From contig NZ_BPQS01000008.1 of NCBI RefSeq assembly GCF_022179385.1, forward strand, positions 1-64,000: a DNA stretch of 64,000 nt, in the 5' to 3' direction. The notes under the pieces were generated by a model. That model saw only the letters and a list, made by a program, of their open reading frames with translations. It made no database searches and had not been told where the DNA came from. Position numbers and translations under genes: made by a program. Each line of letters starts with the position of its first letter. Position 1 is the first letter of the stretch. Positions 8,615 to 17,291 of this stretch are shown piece by piece. The stretch is from Methylobacterium longum. Its GTDB lineage: Bacteria; Pseudomonadota; Alphaproteobacteria; Rhizobiales; Beijerinckiaceae.

Positions 8615-9484
8615 TCAGCGCGCGGCCGGCCCGATGATTACCCGGCGCAGGCGGGTCGAGACCCAGTCGATCGCCGCCACGGTGACCAGGATCATCAGCA
8701 CCAGGAAGGCGACCTGTTTCAGCTCCAGCACCCGGATCAGCTCGGTGAGGTACTGGCCGATGCCGCCGGCGCCGACGATGCCGATGATCGTCGCCGAGCG
8801 GGTGTTCGACTCGAAGAAGTACAGCACCTGGCTCGCCAGCACCGGCAGCACCCCGGGGATAAGCCCGAAGCGGATGCGGTGGAGGGTCGAGCCGCCCGAC
8901 GCGACGACGCCCTCGCCGGCGCGGCGGTCGCAGGTCTCGATCGCCTCGGAGAACAGCTTGCCGAGGGCCCCGACATCGGAGCACGCGATGGCCAGCAGGC
9001 CGGCGAAGGGGCCGAGCCCGACGACGTTGATCCAGATCAGCGCCCAGATCAGCACGTCCACCGAGCGCAGGACGTCGAGGCCGCGGCGAAACGCGAAGCG
9101 CGCGAACGGGTTCGGCACGACGTTCCGGGCGGCCAGGAACGCCACCGGGAAGGCCAGGATCGCCGCCGTCAGGGTGCCCAGGAAGGCGATGCCGAGCGTC
9201 TCGCCCAGCGCGTGCAGGAAGATCCGCAGATGCCCCTCCGGTGACGGCGGCAGCATCAGCATCGCGAAGGTGCCGAGGCGCCCCATCCCGTGGAGGATCC
9301 GCGGCAGCGACACGTCGAGGCGCCAGCACGCCAGGGCAGCGAGCCCCGCGACGGCGCCGAGCCCGACGATGAGGCGCGCCCGCGCGGCCCGGTCCGCGCG
9401 GAACTGTTCCGGGTAACGGGCGCGCAGCCGCGCGAGGTCGGCCCGGGCGGTCGCCCGCAGGGCTCCGGAGCGGGCCCCGCTCAT
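8615..9484 (-). CDS. phnE: Phosphonate ABC transporter permease PhnE (second copy)
   Basis: This is an inner-membrane permease of the phosphonate importer. The 289-residue protein has about six hydrophobic segments and the ABC permease phrase FSEAIETCDRRAGEGVVASGG, matching the EAA loop that contacts the ATPase. It follows another phnE with an ATGA overlap, so the permease is probably a heterodimer of the two. Two adjacent phnE genes are common in alphaproteobacteria. It is the last gene of phnCDEE. The 159 bases to phnF hold no gene. Confidence 0.93.
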   Translation of the reverse strand: MSGARSGALRATARADLARLRARYPEQFRADRAARARLIVGLGAVAGLAALACWRLDVSLPRILHGMGRLGTFAMLMLPPSPEGHLRIFLHALGETLGIAFLGTLTAAILAFPVAFLAARNVVPNPFARFAFRRGLDVLRSVDVLIWALIWINVVGLGPFAGLLAIACSDVGALGKLFSEAIETCDRRAGEGVVASGGSTLHRIRFGLIPGVLPVLASQVLYFFESNTRSATIIGIVGAGGIGQYLTELIRVLELKQVAFLVLMILVTVAAIDWVSTRLRRVIIGPAAR

Positions 9485-10362
9485 CGGGCCTGCTCCGGGC
9501 CGATCAGCCGGTGGCGGACCCGCTCGGTGGCGAGGTCGATGCAGACCACGGTCAGGATGATCAGCCCGAGGATCGCGCCCACGTCCGCGTAGTAGAAGTT
9601 GCGGATTGCGGCCAGGAACTCCTGGCCGATGCCCCCCGCACCCACGAAACCCAGGACGGCCGCCCCGCGCACGTTGATCTCGAAGCGCAGCAGCCCGTAG
9701 GAGGCGAAGTTCGACAGCACCTGCGGCAGCACCGCGAAACGAACGGTCTCGACCCAGGAGGCCCCCGAGGCGGACAGACCCTCGACGGGGCGCATGTCGA
9801 TGTTCTCGACCACCTCGGAGAACAGCTTGCCCAGCGCCCCGGTGGTGTGGATCGCGACGGCCAGCACGCCGACCATCGGCCCGAGGCCGAAGGCGATCAC
9901 GAAGAGCAGCGCGAACACCACCTCCGGGACGGTGCGGCAGATCTCCAGGAAGCGCTTGGCCAGGATCCGCAGCAGGCGCGACCGCACGAGGTTGGCGGCG
10001 GCGACGAAGCTCAGTGCGAAGCCCGCGAGCGCCCCCAGCAGCGTGCCGAGATAGGCCATCAGCAGGGTCTCGCCCAGGAGCGCGAGCCAGCTGGGCAGGC
10101 CCCAGTACCAGGCGCGCAGATCCGCGACCGGATGGTCGAGACCGACCGGCGGCAGGATCTGCCGGATGTAGGCGGTGAACTGGCCGATATTCTCAGCGAG
10201 GACCAGCGGCCGCACCTCGGCGGCGTAGCCGGCGAGGATCGCCAGCGTCGCCACCACCGCGAAGCCCAGGAGCGTCCGGCGGCGCGCCGCACCGGTCGCC
10301 GCCGCGTAGTGGCCGGAGAGGGCGGCCTCCCGCTCCGGCGCCAGCTTCGTCAGGCCGCGCAT
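9481..10362 (-). CDS. phnE: Phosphonate ABC transporter permease PhnE (first copy)
   Basis: This 293-residue permease has an N-terminal membrane segment near residues 30-50 and several more after residue 95. The EAA-type loop reads FSEVVENIDMRPVEGLSASGA. It lies 13 bases downstream of phnD and overlaps the second phnE by four bases. With PhnC (ATPase), PhnD (binding protein) and its paralogue it forms the high-affinity phosphonate uptake system. Confidence 0.94.
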   Translation of the reverse strand: MRGLTKLAPEREAALSGHYAAATGAARRRTLLGFAVVATLAILAGYAAEVRPLVLAENIGQFTAYIRQILPPVGLDHPVADLRAWYWGLPSWLALLGETLLMAYLGTLLGALAGFALSFVAAANLVRSRLLRILAKRFLEICRTVPEVVFALLFVIAFGLGPMVGVLAVAIHTTGALGKLFSEVVENIDMRPVEGLSASGASWVETVRFAVLPQVLSNFASYGLLRFEINVRGAAVLGFVGAGGIGQEFLAAIRNFYYADVGAILGLIILTVVCIDLATERVRHRLIGPEQAR

Positions 10363-10375
10363 GGCCGTGTCCCGG

Positions 10376-11302
10376 TCAGGACTTCTTGCGCTGCTCGTCG
10401 TTGAACCGCAGCATGTCGATGATCGGCTGGTAATCCTTGAGCGTCACCGGCTTCAGGCCCTGGTCCTTGCCGTCCGACAGGCGGTCGAAGGCGGCCTTGT
10501 CGGCCTTCGGCAGGGCGACGAAGGCCTCCCGGATCTTCGCCTTCAGGTCCTCCGGCAGGGTCGCCAGCATGGTGTAGGGTCCTTCCGGCAGGAAGTCGGA
10601 CTTGAACACCACCCGGAAGTCGGAATTCTGCATCGGCGTGCCGTCGGGCCGCTTCAGCATGCCCTTCGTGATCATGCGGGTGATGATCGAGTCGGTCTCG
10701 GAATTCCAGAGGTTGGCGGCGGCGTCCACCGTGCCCTGAGTCAATGCCAGGACGGCGTTCTCGTGGCTGCCGGCGAAGACGGCCTTGCCGAAGAACCTGT
10801 CCACGTCGTAGCCGGCGCGCTTGAGGAAGAAGCGCGGCGCCTGGTTGCCGGAGGTTGAGTTGGGATCGACCAGGGCGAGGTTCCTGCCCCTCAGATCCTC
10901 GATCGCCCGGTAGGGGCCGGAGGCCAGCGTGTAGATCACCGAGTAGTAGCCCGCGGCGCCGGTCTCGTGCTGCGGGCTGACGATCGGCTCGACCTTCACG
11001 CCGGTCATCGCGGCGCGGGCGACAGAGGCCGGCCCGTAAAAGGCGAGCTGGATGTTGCCGGCCCGCTGGCCCTCGATCACGGCGGCGTAGTCGCTGGCGA
11101 CCCGCAGCTTCACCGGCACGCCGACCGCCTGGGTCAGGTAAGTCGCCAGGGGCGCGTAGCGGTCGACTGTGCCGCTGGCGTTCTCCATCGGGATCACCGC
11201 CAGGGTCAGCTCGGGATACTGCGCCTTCCAGTCCTGGGCGGCGGCCGGCAGGCTGAGGAGGGCGAGCGCCGCGGCGGCGGCGAGGATGCGTCGGGTGATC
11301 AT
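10376..11302 (-). CDS. phnD: Phosphonate-binding periplasmic protein PhnD
   Basis: PhnD is the periplasmic receptor that hands phosphonates (for example 2-aminoethylphosphonate) to PhnE. The 308-residue protein has a signal peptide (MITRRILAAAAALALLSLPAAAQ, cut near residue 22) and the PhnD/TauA-type fold with GQRAGNIQLAFYGPAS and DLRGRNLALVDPNSTSG motifs. The start at 11302 is preceded by GAAGGA, an adequate ribosome-binding site, and it puts the signal peptide first. It sits in the phnCDEE operon. Confidence 0.94.
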   Translation of the reverse strand: MITRRILAAAAALALLSLPAAAQDWKAQYPELTLAVIPMENASGTVDRYAPLATYLTQAVGVPVKLRVASDYAAVIEGQRAGNIQLAFYGPASVARAAMTGVKVEPIVSPQHETGAAGYYSVIYTLASGPYRAIEDLRGRNLALVDPNSTSGNQAPRFFLKRAGYDVDRFFGKAVFAGSHENAVLALTQGTVDAAANLWNSETDSIITRMITKGMLKRPDGTPMQNSDFRVVFKSDFLPEGPYTMLATLPEDLKAKIREAFVALPKADKAAFDRLSDGKDQGLKPVTLKDYQPIIDMLRFNDEQRKKS

Positions 11303-11400
11303 CGTGTCGTCCTTCGTGTCGGCGTAGGTCGCGGGTTCGGCCGGCCGGGGCCGCCCAGAGGATTCCCGATCCGTCGTCATCGGGCCGTGGAGGGCCTGGC

Positions 11401-12249
11401 TCAGGCGCCGAGGGCGGCCTCGCGAACGGGCCGGGCCGGCACGATGCCGAGCCGGCCCGGCATCGCCGCCCGCTGCTCGGCCTCGCGCGCGGCCGAGTCG
11501 TCGAGCACTTCGCCGGCCTCCAGGCCGTAGAGCCGGCGGGCGACATCCTCGGTCAGGTCGAACGGGCCGCCCTCGAACACCACCCGGCCTGCGCTGAGGC
11601 CGACGAGGCGGTCGCAATAGGCGCGGGCGAGGTCGAGAGAGTGCAGGTTGCACAGGATCGTGATGCCGTAGCGCCGGTTCACGTCCGCGAGGGCGTCCAT
11701 CACGAGGCGCGTGTTGCGGGGATCGAGGGACGCCACCGGCTCGTCGGCGAGCAGGATCTCGGGCTCCTGCACCAGGGCGCGGGCGATGGCGACGCGCTGC
11801 TGCTGGCCGCCCGACAGGCCGTCCGCCCGCTGGCCGGCGAACTCCCCCATGTCGAAGCTCTCCAGGGCGGCGAGGGCCATCGCCCGGTCCTCCTCGGACC
11901 AGAGGCGCAGCAGGGACCGGTGGCTCGGCACGTGGCTGAGCCGGCCCATCAGCACGTTGGTCATCACGTCGAGCCGCCCGACGAGGTTGAACTGCTGGAA
12001 GATCATCGCGCAGCGGGTGCGCCAATCCCGCAGGGCGCGGCCCCGCAGAAGCGTGACGTCGCGTCCGTCGTGGAGGATGCGTCCGGAACTCGGCTCCGCC
12101 AGCCGGTTCACGAGCCGCAGCAGTGTCGACTTGCCGGCGCCCGACCGACCGATCACGCCGACGAAGCTGCCGGGCGTGATCCGCAGGGAGACACCGTCGA
12201 GTGCGCGGCGAGCGCCGTACTGGCGCGTCAGATCCTCGATGACCAGCAT
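11401..12249 (-). CDS. phnC: Phosphonate ABC transporter ATP-binding protein PhnC
   Basis: PhnC is the ATPase that energises phosphonate import. The 282-residue protein has Walker [10 protein letters not shown] (34-42), the signature [15 protein letters not shown] and Walker [14 protein letters not shown]. It carries a C-terminal extension of about 30 residues beyond the usual PhnC core. It is the first gene of the operon, with about 100 bases before phnD. Confidence 0.94.
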   Translation of the reverse strand: MLVIEDLTRQYGARRALDGVSLRITPGSFVGVIGRSGAGKSTLLRLVNRLAEPSSGRILHDGRDVTLLRGRALRDWRTRCAMIFQQFNLVGRLDVMTNVLMGRLSHVPSHRSLLRLWSEEDRAMALAALESFDMGEFAGQRADGLSGGQQQRVAIARALVQEPEILLADEPVASLDPRNTRLVMDALADVNRRYGITILCNLHSLDLARAYCDRLVGLSAGRVVFEGGPFDLTEDVARRLYGLEAGEVLDDSAAREAEQRAAMPGRLGIVPARPVREAALGA

Positions 12250-12292
12250 GCATCCATCCGCTGGGGAAGGGCCGCAGCTAAGCGCGCATTAC

Positions 12293-12310
12293 GCGACGAT
12301 TGGATGACGC
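12293..12310 (-). promoter_or_regulatory. Candidate Pho box upstream of phnC
   Basis: On the minus strand this reads GCGTCAT-CCAA-TCGTCGC, a weak 7-4-7 repeat. It shares the 9-mer GTCATCCAA with the phnG Pho-box candidate. A -10-like TTAGCT lies 11 bases downstream at 12276-12281, the spacing usual for PhoB promoters. The second half-site is poor, so this is tentative. Confidence 0.35.
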
Positions 12311-12323
12311 ATACAATACACGA

Positions 12324-12352
12324 TATTTTGCCGGCTTAATTGATACGTTCAA
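12324..12352 (-). promoter_or_regulatory. Alternative sigma-70-like promoter for phnC
   Basis: TTGAAC (12347-12352) and AAAATA (12324-12329) on the minus strand are separated by 17 bases, a good -35/-10 pair in an otherwise GC-rich genome. It would start transcription about 65 bases ahead of phnC, upstream of the Pho-box candidate, so the two proposals compete. Confidence 0.4.
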
Positions 12353-12558
12353 AAGTCGGGTCTTGCTTCGTAGCGGCCGAGGAATGCGGCGATCGGAAGC
12401 GCGTGGAAGTCCGGAAGCGCCCCGCGCAGGCGCGCGTGTTCTTGCGTTCCACCAGGCGAGGCGTTTCACGCGCGCGGCGACATCCTCGGGAGCGGCCGAG
12501 CCGGCATGCCTCGATCCGGGTTCTGGGATCCAGGGCCGGTTCGAGGCCGGGGGCGCGG

Positions 12559-13293
12559 TCAGCCAAGGGTGCCTTCCTGGGTGCCTTCCTGGGTGCCTTC
12601 CTGAGCGTCGTCCCTCGTGTTTTCGAAGGGCAGGCGCGTCAGCAGCCGGAACGGCTCGGATCCGTCTTGCCTCAGGAGGCATACGGCGTCGATCACCAGG
12701 GGCCCGGGACCCGCGGCGGCGTAGGCCTCGGTGAGGCGCGCCCGCCAGTCGCCGCGCTCGGCCTCCGGCAGGGCGTCGGTCAAAGTCATGTGGAAGCGAA
12801 AGGCCTCGAAGACGTAGGGATAGCCCCAGCGGTCCAGGAGCGCCCGTCCGCGCGGGCCGAGGCGGTCCAGGCGGCGTTTCGCGCGCTCGGCCTCGGTTAA
12901 CGGCGCGCGGAACCGGTCGAGGGCGGCGACGCACTCGGCCGCGAGCAACGCGAGACCCGGCGGCGGAGACTCGGGTACCAGGGCGAGGAACGGCCCGAGT
13001 GCTGCCACCGCCAGAGGTCCCACCGCCACCGGCGGGTGCGCGGTCGCGAGGTCCCGGGCGGCGGCGACGAGGTCGGCCTCCGTGGTGCCGGCGGCGAGGC
13101 GGAGCGGCGCCTTCAGGGTCGCGTGGAAGCCGTAGACCCGCGCCCCCGCGGTGACGGCGGCGAGGTCACGCAGACCCGCCGGATGCGCGACCGCATCCCC
13201 CGAGACGGTGTCGATGCCGAGCACGGCCCTGCCGAAGGCTTCGAGGCGCGAGCCCGGGGCGGGCAACCAGTAGAGGGCGTAGCGGCGGGTCAC
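12559..13293 (-). CDS. DUF1045 phosphonate-operon protein, 2H phosphoesterase
   Basis: This 244-residue protein belongs to the DUF1045 family habitually found in phn operons. It has the two His-x-Thr motifs of the 2H phosphoesterase superfamily, HAT at 57-59 and HMT at 168-170, so a cyclic phosphodiester or 2',5'-type phosphodiester is a likely substrate. GTG 13293 is the start, with GGGAGG six bases upstream. No phnP is seen in the window, so it may perform a late step on cyclic ribose phosphate; that is inference. The C-terminus has a run of EGTQ repeats encoded by a 12-bp tandem repeat. It lies 23 bases after the GT21 gene, in the same orientation. Confidence 0.85.
   Translation of the reverse strand: MTRRYALYWLPAPGSRLEAFGRAVLGIDTVSGDAVAHPAGLRDLAAVTAGARVYGFHATLKAPLRLAAGTTEADLVAAARDLATAHPPVAVGPLAVAALGPFLALVPESPPPGLALLAAECVAALDRFRAPLTEAERAKRRLDRLGPRGRALLDRWGYPYVFEAFRFHMTLTDALPEAERGDWRARLTEAYAAAGPGPLVIDAVCLLRQDGSEPFRLLTRLPFENTRDDAQEGTQEGTQEGTLG
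12568..12603. repeat. 12-bp tandem repeat, three copies
   Basis: Three perfect copies of GGTGCCTTCCTG lie inside the 3' end of the DUF1045 gene and encode its repeated EGTQ tail. The unit is in phase with the codons, so copy-number change would lengthen or shorten the tail without a frameshift. Confidence 0.85.
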
Positions 13294-13316
13294 GTTTGGC
13301 CTCCCGGGCGCCGCGT

Positions 13317-14464
13317 TCAGGCCGTCGGCGCGTACGGGCGGTCGACGGCTGCCCGGCGCGGGCGCACATCCATGGCGTTGCCCCGCCACACGATGGCGCT
13401 CTGCACCCAGGCTCCCAGCCAGATCGCCGGGATCAGGGCGTCGCGCACCAGGAAGGCCGCCAGCATCCGGGGCGAACGGTGCCAGCCCGCGCGGGCGGCG
13501 AGCCGGTACTCGGCGCCATAGCACAGGGCGACGAGCCCCGCAGCGCCCGCGATCCCCGCAAGGCTGCCCGCCCAGACCGCCACGAGCAGGGCCGGCAGCA
13601 GCACGCCGCTGCCGATCTCCGGCGCGAAGAACAGCGGGAAGGTCACCCGCCGCAGCCGCGCCCAGCGCAGCTGCCGGGCCCAGACCTCCGCGAAGCCGCG
13701 CCGCCCGAGCGGCTGCTCGAAGGGGCTGGCCACCAGATGGACGCGCCGGCCAGCGGCACGCACGAGCTTGGTGGCGGCCGCATCCTCGGCGATCTCGGTC
13801 GCGAGCGCCTGGAGGCCGCCCCGCTGGTCCAGGAACGCCTTGTGCCAGAGCATGCTCTTGCCCTGGGCGAAGCCCAGCCCGAAGGCCTCGGCGGCATATT
13901 GCCAGCGGGCCTGGAGGGTGTTGAGGAAGGCGCATTCCACCTCGGCCATGAGGCCGTCCGGTCGAGCGCCGACGGGCGTGGAGCAGACCAGGCCGGTCCC
14001 GCCCCGCCACGCCGCCTGGAGGCGCTGCAGGTAATCGGGCGGCATGGCCACGTTGGAATCGGCCAGCACCACCCAGTCGTGGGCAGCGGAGCGCCAGCCG
14101 CGCAGGCAGTTGTTCAGCTTCGGGTTCGCGCTGACCCGCTCGTCGCCGAGGATCAGGCGGGCGGCACGTGCGGGTGGGCGGCGATCAGGCACTCCACCAT
14201 CGGCAAGATCGGGTCGCCCGGATCGGCCACGCAGAAGATTAGCTCGTAGGCGGGATAGTCGAGGCGGAAGCTCTGGGTCAGCATCTCCTCGCTGTAGGCT
14301 TCGAGCCCGCGGAGCGGCCGCACCAGGGAGACGGGCGCCCCCGCCGGAAACCGTGAGGGACCGTGGCTCCTGCCGAGGCGCTGGCCCGCGACCGCGATGC
14401 TGCCGATCTGGACGAAGGCCAGGAGCGCGCCGAAGGACAGGGCCGGCACCGTGGCGTCAATCAT
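13317..14464 (-). pseudogene. GT21 ceramide-glucosyltransferase-like gene, frameshifted
   Basis: Two frames together encode one family-2/21 glycosyltransferase. The first (from ATG 14464) gives an N-terminal membrane segment, then VSLVRPLRGLEAYSEE and ADPGDP (D1), and stops at TGA 14153-14155. The second continues with RLILGDERVSANPKLNNCL, LADSN (D2), the EDAAATK region and RQLRW, the (Q/R)xxRW motif, then two or three membrane segments. Restoring one base near 14156-14165, in a run of C and G, rejoins them as 382 residues. The family transfers sugar to ceramide or hopanoid-type lipids on the inner membrane. It is either a real lesion or a sequencing error; every catalytic motif survives, which favours recent loss or error. 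Confidence 0.8.
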
Positions 14465-14909
14465 GCGGATCCCTCGTTCGCTCGTGCGCGAACCGGTGGC
14501 TAGCGGCCGGACCGCGTCAGGCGTGTGACAGCCGGCGACAGGGCCGCCGGGACCGCAGCCCCGAAGGCGCGCCGGCAGCCCGGGAGGCCGCGCGCCGTCC
14601 CCGGCAGGGCGAGGCCCGGATCCGGGTTCGTCTGCGCCCCCGCGTCCACCCTGGCGGCACCGGGAGCGTAGACCCGCGCGACGCCCGTCAGCGCCGCCGC
14701 GCCGTGGGCGATCATCCAGCCGATCCTACGGAAGCCCTGTCCCGTGTGGCCGCCGGGAGCACCAAGGCGCGGGCGGTGCGCGGATCGGGAGCACCGAGCA
14801 GGCTGGGCGGTGCGATCCGCCACGCCCGGCGACGGTGCGCCGCGTCACCGGACCGTCATGGCCGCCTCTTAATCCCGGGCGACCATCAGAAATCAGCGCG
14901 CGAGGCTTC
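14465..14909. other. Intergenic region between GT21 gene and pit
   Basis: These 445 bases separate divergent genes and must hold both promoters. Open frames on both strands lack ribosome-binding sites and recognisable protein sequence. No terminator, operator or Pho-box-like repeat stands out. Confidence 0.45.
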
Positions 14910-16539
14910 ATGTCCGATTCCGCCGTGATGCCGTCGGGGGTTGCGCGGAGGCGACCGGAGGGCGGCCCGCGGCTCGACCACGGGATGCCTCTGGGGGGCC
15001 TCGTCGCCTTCCTGCTCGTCCTGGTGGCAGGGCTCGGCTACGCGGTGGTGAGCCTGATCGCCGACATGAACGCCGTCGGCGAAGCACCGTTGGCGTACGG
15101 CGCCTTCGCCCTGCTGGGGCTCGCCCTGCTGATCGCGCTGGCCTTCGAATTCGTCAACGGATTCCACGACACCGCCAACGCGGTCGCCACGGTGATCTAC
15201 ACGCGCTCGATGCCGCCGCTCGTGGCGGTGGTCTGGTCGGGCTTCTTCAACTTCCTCGGCGTGATGCTCTCCTCGGGCGCGGTGGCCTACGCCATCGTGA
15301 CGCTGCTGCCGGTGGAGCTGATCCTGAACGTCGGATCGGGAGCCGGCTACGCGATGATCTTCGCGCTGCTCCTCGCGGCCATCCTCTGGAATCTCGGGAC
15401 CTGGGCCTTCGGCCTGCCGAACTCCTCGTCCCACGCGCTGATCGGCTCGGTCCTGGGCGTCGGCCTCGCCAACCAGCTGATGAACGGCGGCGACGGCACC
15501 GCGGGCGTCGACTGGGGCCAGGCGCGCAACGTCTTCAAGGCGCTGCTGTTCTCGCCGGTCTGCGGCTTCGTGCTGGCGGCCCTGCTGCTGCTCGCCCTGA
15601 AATTCGCGGTGCGCCGCCGGGACCTCTACGAGGCGCCGAAGGGCGATACGCCCCCCGCCCCTGTGGATCCGGGGGCTGCTCATCCTCACCTGCACGCTGG
15701 TCTCCTTCTTCCACGGCGGCAACGACGGGCAGAAGGGCATGGGCCTGATCATGCTGATCCTGATCGGCGCCGCCCCCACCGCCTACGCGCTGAACCGCAC
15801 CATGGCGGACGACACGACCCCCGCCTTCGTGCAGGCCTCCACGGCGGCGAGCCGCGTCTTCGCCGCCCGCGCCGCCGGCGCGCCGGAACCCGAGGCCGCG
15901 CCGGCGCGCCGGACCGTGACGGAGGCGCTGAAGACCAAGGATCTCAACCGGCCGCAGGTCTACGCCGCGCTGGCGGCGCTCTCGAACGACATCGCCACCA
16001 GCGTCAGGAATTACGGGGCGATCCGCACGGTGCCGGCCGCCCAGACGCAGAACCTGCGCAGCGACATGTACCTCGCCGCCGACGCGGTGCGGCTGCTGCC
16101 GGGCGCCGGGGCCGACCTGTCCGAGGCCGACGAGGCGGTGCTGAAGGGCTATTCCAAGCTGCTGAACGCGGGCACCCGCTACATCCCCGGCTGGGTGAAG
16201 GTCTGCGTCGCCCTGGCCCTCGGGCTCGGCACGATGGTCGGCTGGAAACGCATCGTCGTGACGGTGGGCGAGAAGATCGGCAAGACCCACCTCACCTACG
16301 CGCAGGGCGCCTCGGCCGAGATCGTCGCCGCCGGCACGATCGGGCTGGCCGAACTCTACGGCCTGCCGGTCTCGACCACCCATATCCTCTCGTCGGGCGT
16401 TGCCGGGACGATGGCGGCCAACGGCTCGGGGCTGCAGGCCTCGACGGTGCGCAACATGGCACTGGCCTGGATCCTCACCCTGCCGGCCGCCATCATGCTG
16501 GCCGCCGGGCTGTTCTTCATCCTGCGCCACGTGTTCTGA
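14910..16539 (+). pseudogene. pit: Inorganic phosphate transporter PiT, frameshifted in a C run
   Basis: This gene encodes a PiT-family phosphate/cation symporter. The first frame, from ATG 14910 (MSDSAVMPSG), has the hallmark FEFVNGFHDTANAVAT and LPNSSSHALIGS. After LYEAPKGDTPP the reading frame is lost. The other frame resumes with PLWIRGLLILTC, the second family motif FFHGGNDGQKGMG, and YGLPVSTTHILSSGVAGTM to the stop at 16539. Removing one C from the run of six at 15651-15656 restores an intact 542-residue protein with about ten membrane segments. It may be a homopolymer sequencing error, a phase-variable tract or a true null. No accessory PhoU-like gene is adjacent. Confidence 0.88.
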
Positions 16540-16632
16540 CGCCGTGAACCCGGTCAGGCGCGCTCGACTGTGGCCGGGCCCCCGCCTCCGACACGGATCA
16601 TGGCCCTGCCCCCTGAGGCGCCCCTCAACGCC

Positions 16633-16881
16633 TCAGAAGCTCGCCATCGCCCGCACGAAGGCCAGGCAGGTCCGGCGCGCGGCCGGACTCGCGATCGCTC
16701 CGAAGGCGCAGACGAGGTCGGCGACCTGGACGACGGCCGTATCGGGCTGGTCCTCAGCGCGGAAGAAGGTCGCGACCGGTACGCCGAGCGCCCTGGCGAC
16801 CCGCTCCAGGGTGTCCCGGCACGCCGGAGCCGAACGCAGCTCGGGCGCCGGAGCCTCGACCCGCGAAGATCCGACCGCCAC
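16633..16881 (-). CDS. Short XRE-regulator-like C-terminal fragment, hypothetical
   Basis: The 82-residue frame starts at GTG 16881, five bases after... the overlapping end of the mucR gene (mucR stop 16884-16886). It reads CRDTLERVARALGVPVATFF followed by ADLVCAFGAIASPAARRTCL, the phrases usually seen at the end of a Cro/CI (XRE) helix-turn-helix domain and its short tail. The recognition helices themselves are missing. It could be a remnant of a regulator or a short real protein co-transcribed with mucR. It is weakly supported beyond composition and position. Confidence 0.45.
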   Translation of the reverse strand: MAVGSSRVEAPAPELRSAPACRDTLERVARALGVPVATFFRAEDQPDTAVVQVADLVCAFGAIASPAARRTCLAFVRAMASF

Positions 16882-16883
16882 CG

Positions 16884-17291
16884 TCAGGCGGCCTTGTGAC
16901 CGAGCTGGATCGCCTTGGCGATCTGCGAGCGCCTGGCGGCGTAGCCGGGCGCGACCATCGGGTAATCGGCCGGCAGGCCGTACTGCGCCCGGTAGCGCTC
17001 GGGGGTGAGCCCGTGCGCCGTGAGGTGGCGCTTCAGGGTCTTGTAGGGCCGGCCGTCGATGAAGCTGATCAGCCCGTCCTGCTGGATCGAGGCCGCGACC
17101 TCCGGCTGGGCCAGACCCGCCCCGTGAGACGAGCCGGCGCGATCCTTCAGGACCGCGATGGCCGTGTGGACGTGGTCGATCAGCCCCGGAAGGTCCGAGA
17201 CGCCGACCGCGTTCCGGGACACATAAGCAGCGACGATCGCGCCGACCTGCTGCAACATGAAATGCGGGGGAATTTCTCTCAAGTTGTTCAT
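16884..17291 (-). CDS. Ros/MucR-family transcriptional regulator
   Basis: The 135-residue protein matches the Ros/MucR family, which in rhizobia and relatives controls exopolysaccharide, motility and cell-cycle genes. The DNA-binding part reads FIDGRPYKTLKRHLTAHGLTP, then YRAQYGLPADYPMVAPGYA. The histidines of the zinc finger are present, but the usual cysteine pair is replaced (the local sequence is LISFIDG). It therefore belongs to the non-canonical subset with altered zinc ligands. The start at 17291 (MNNLREIPPH) follows an AT-rich leader. Confidence 0.88.
   Translation of the reverse strand: MNNLREIPPHFMLQQVGAIVAAYVSRNAVGVSDLPGLIDHVHTAIAVLKDRAGSSHGAGLAQPEVAASIQQDGLISFIDGRPYKTLKRHLTAHGLTPERYRAQYGLPADYPMVAPGYAARRSQIAKAIQLGHKAA

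Larger units (their letters stand above)
12250..12558. other. Intergenic region with phnC promoter
   Basis: No gene is supported in these 309 bases, which separate the 3' end of the DUF1045 gene from the start of phnC. The first 110 bases ahead of phnC are distinctly AT-rich for this genome and contain the candidate Pho box and promoter hexamers listed separately. Nothing recognisable was found from 12360 to 12558. Confidence 0.5.
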
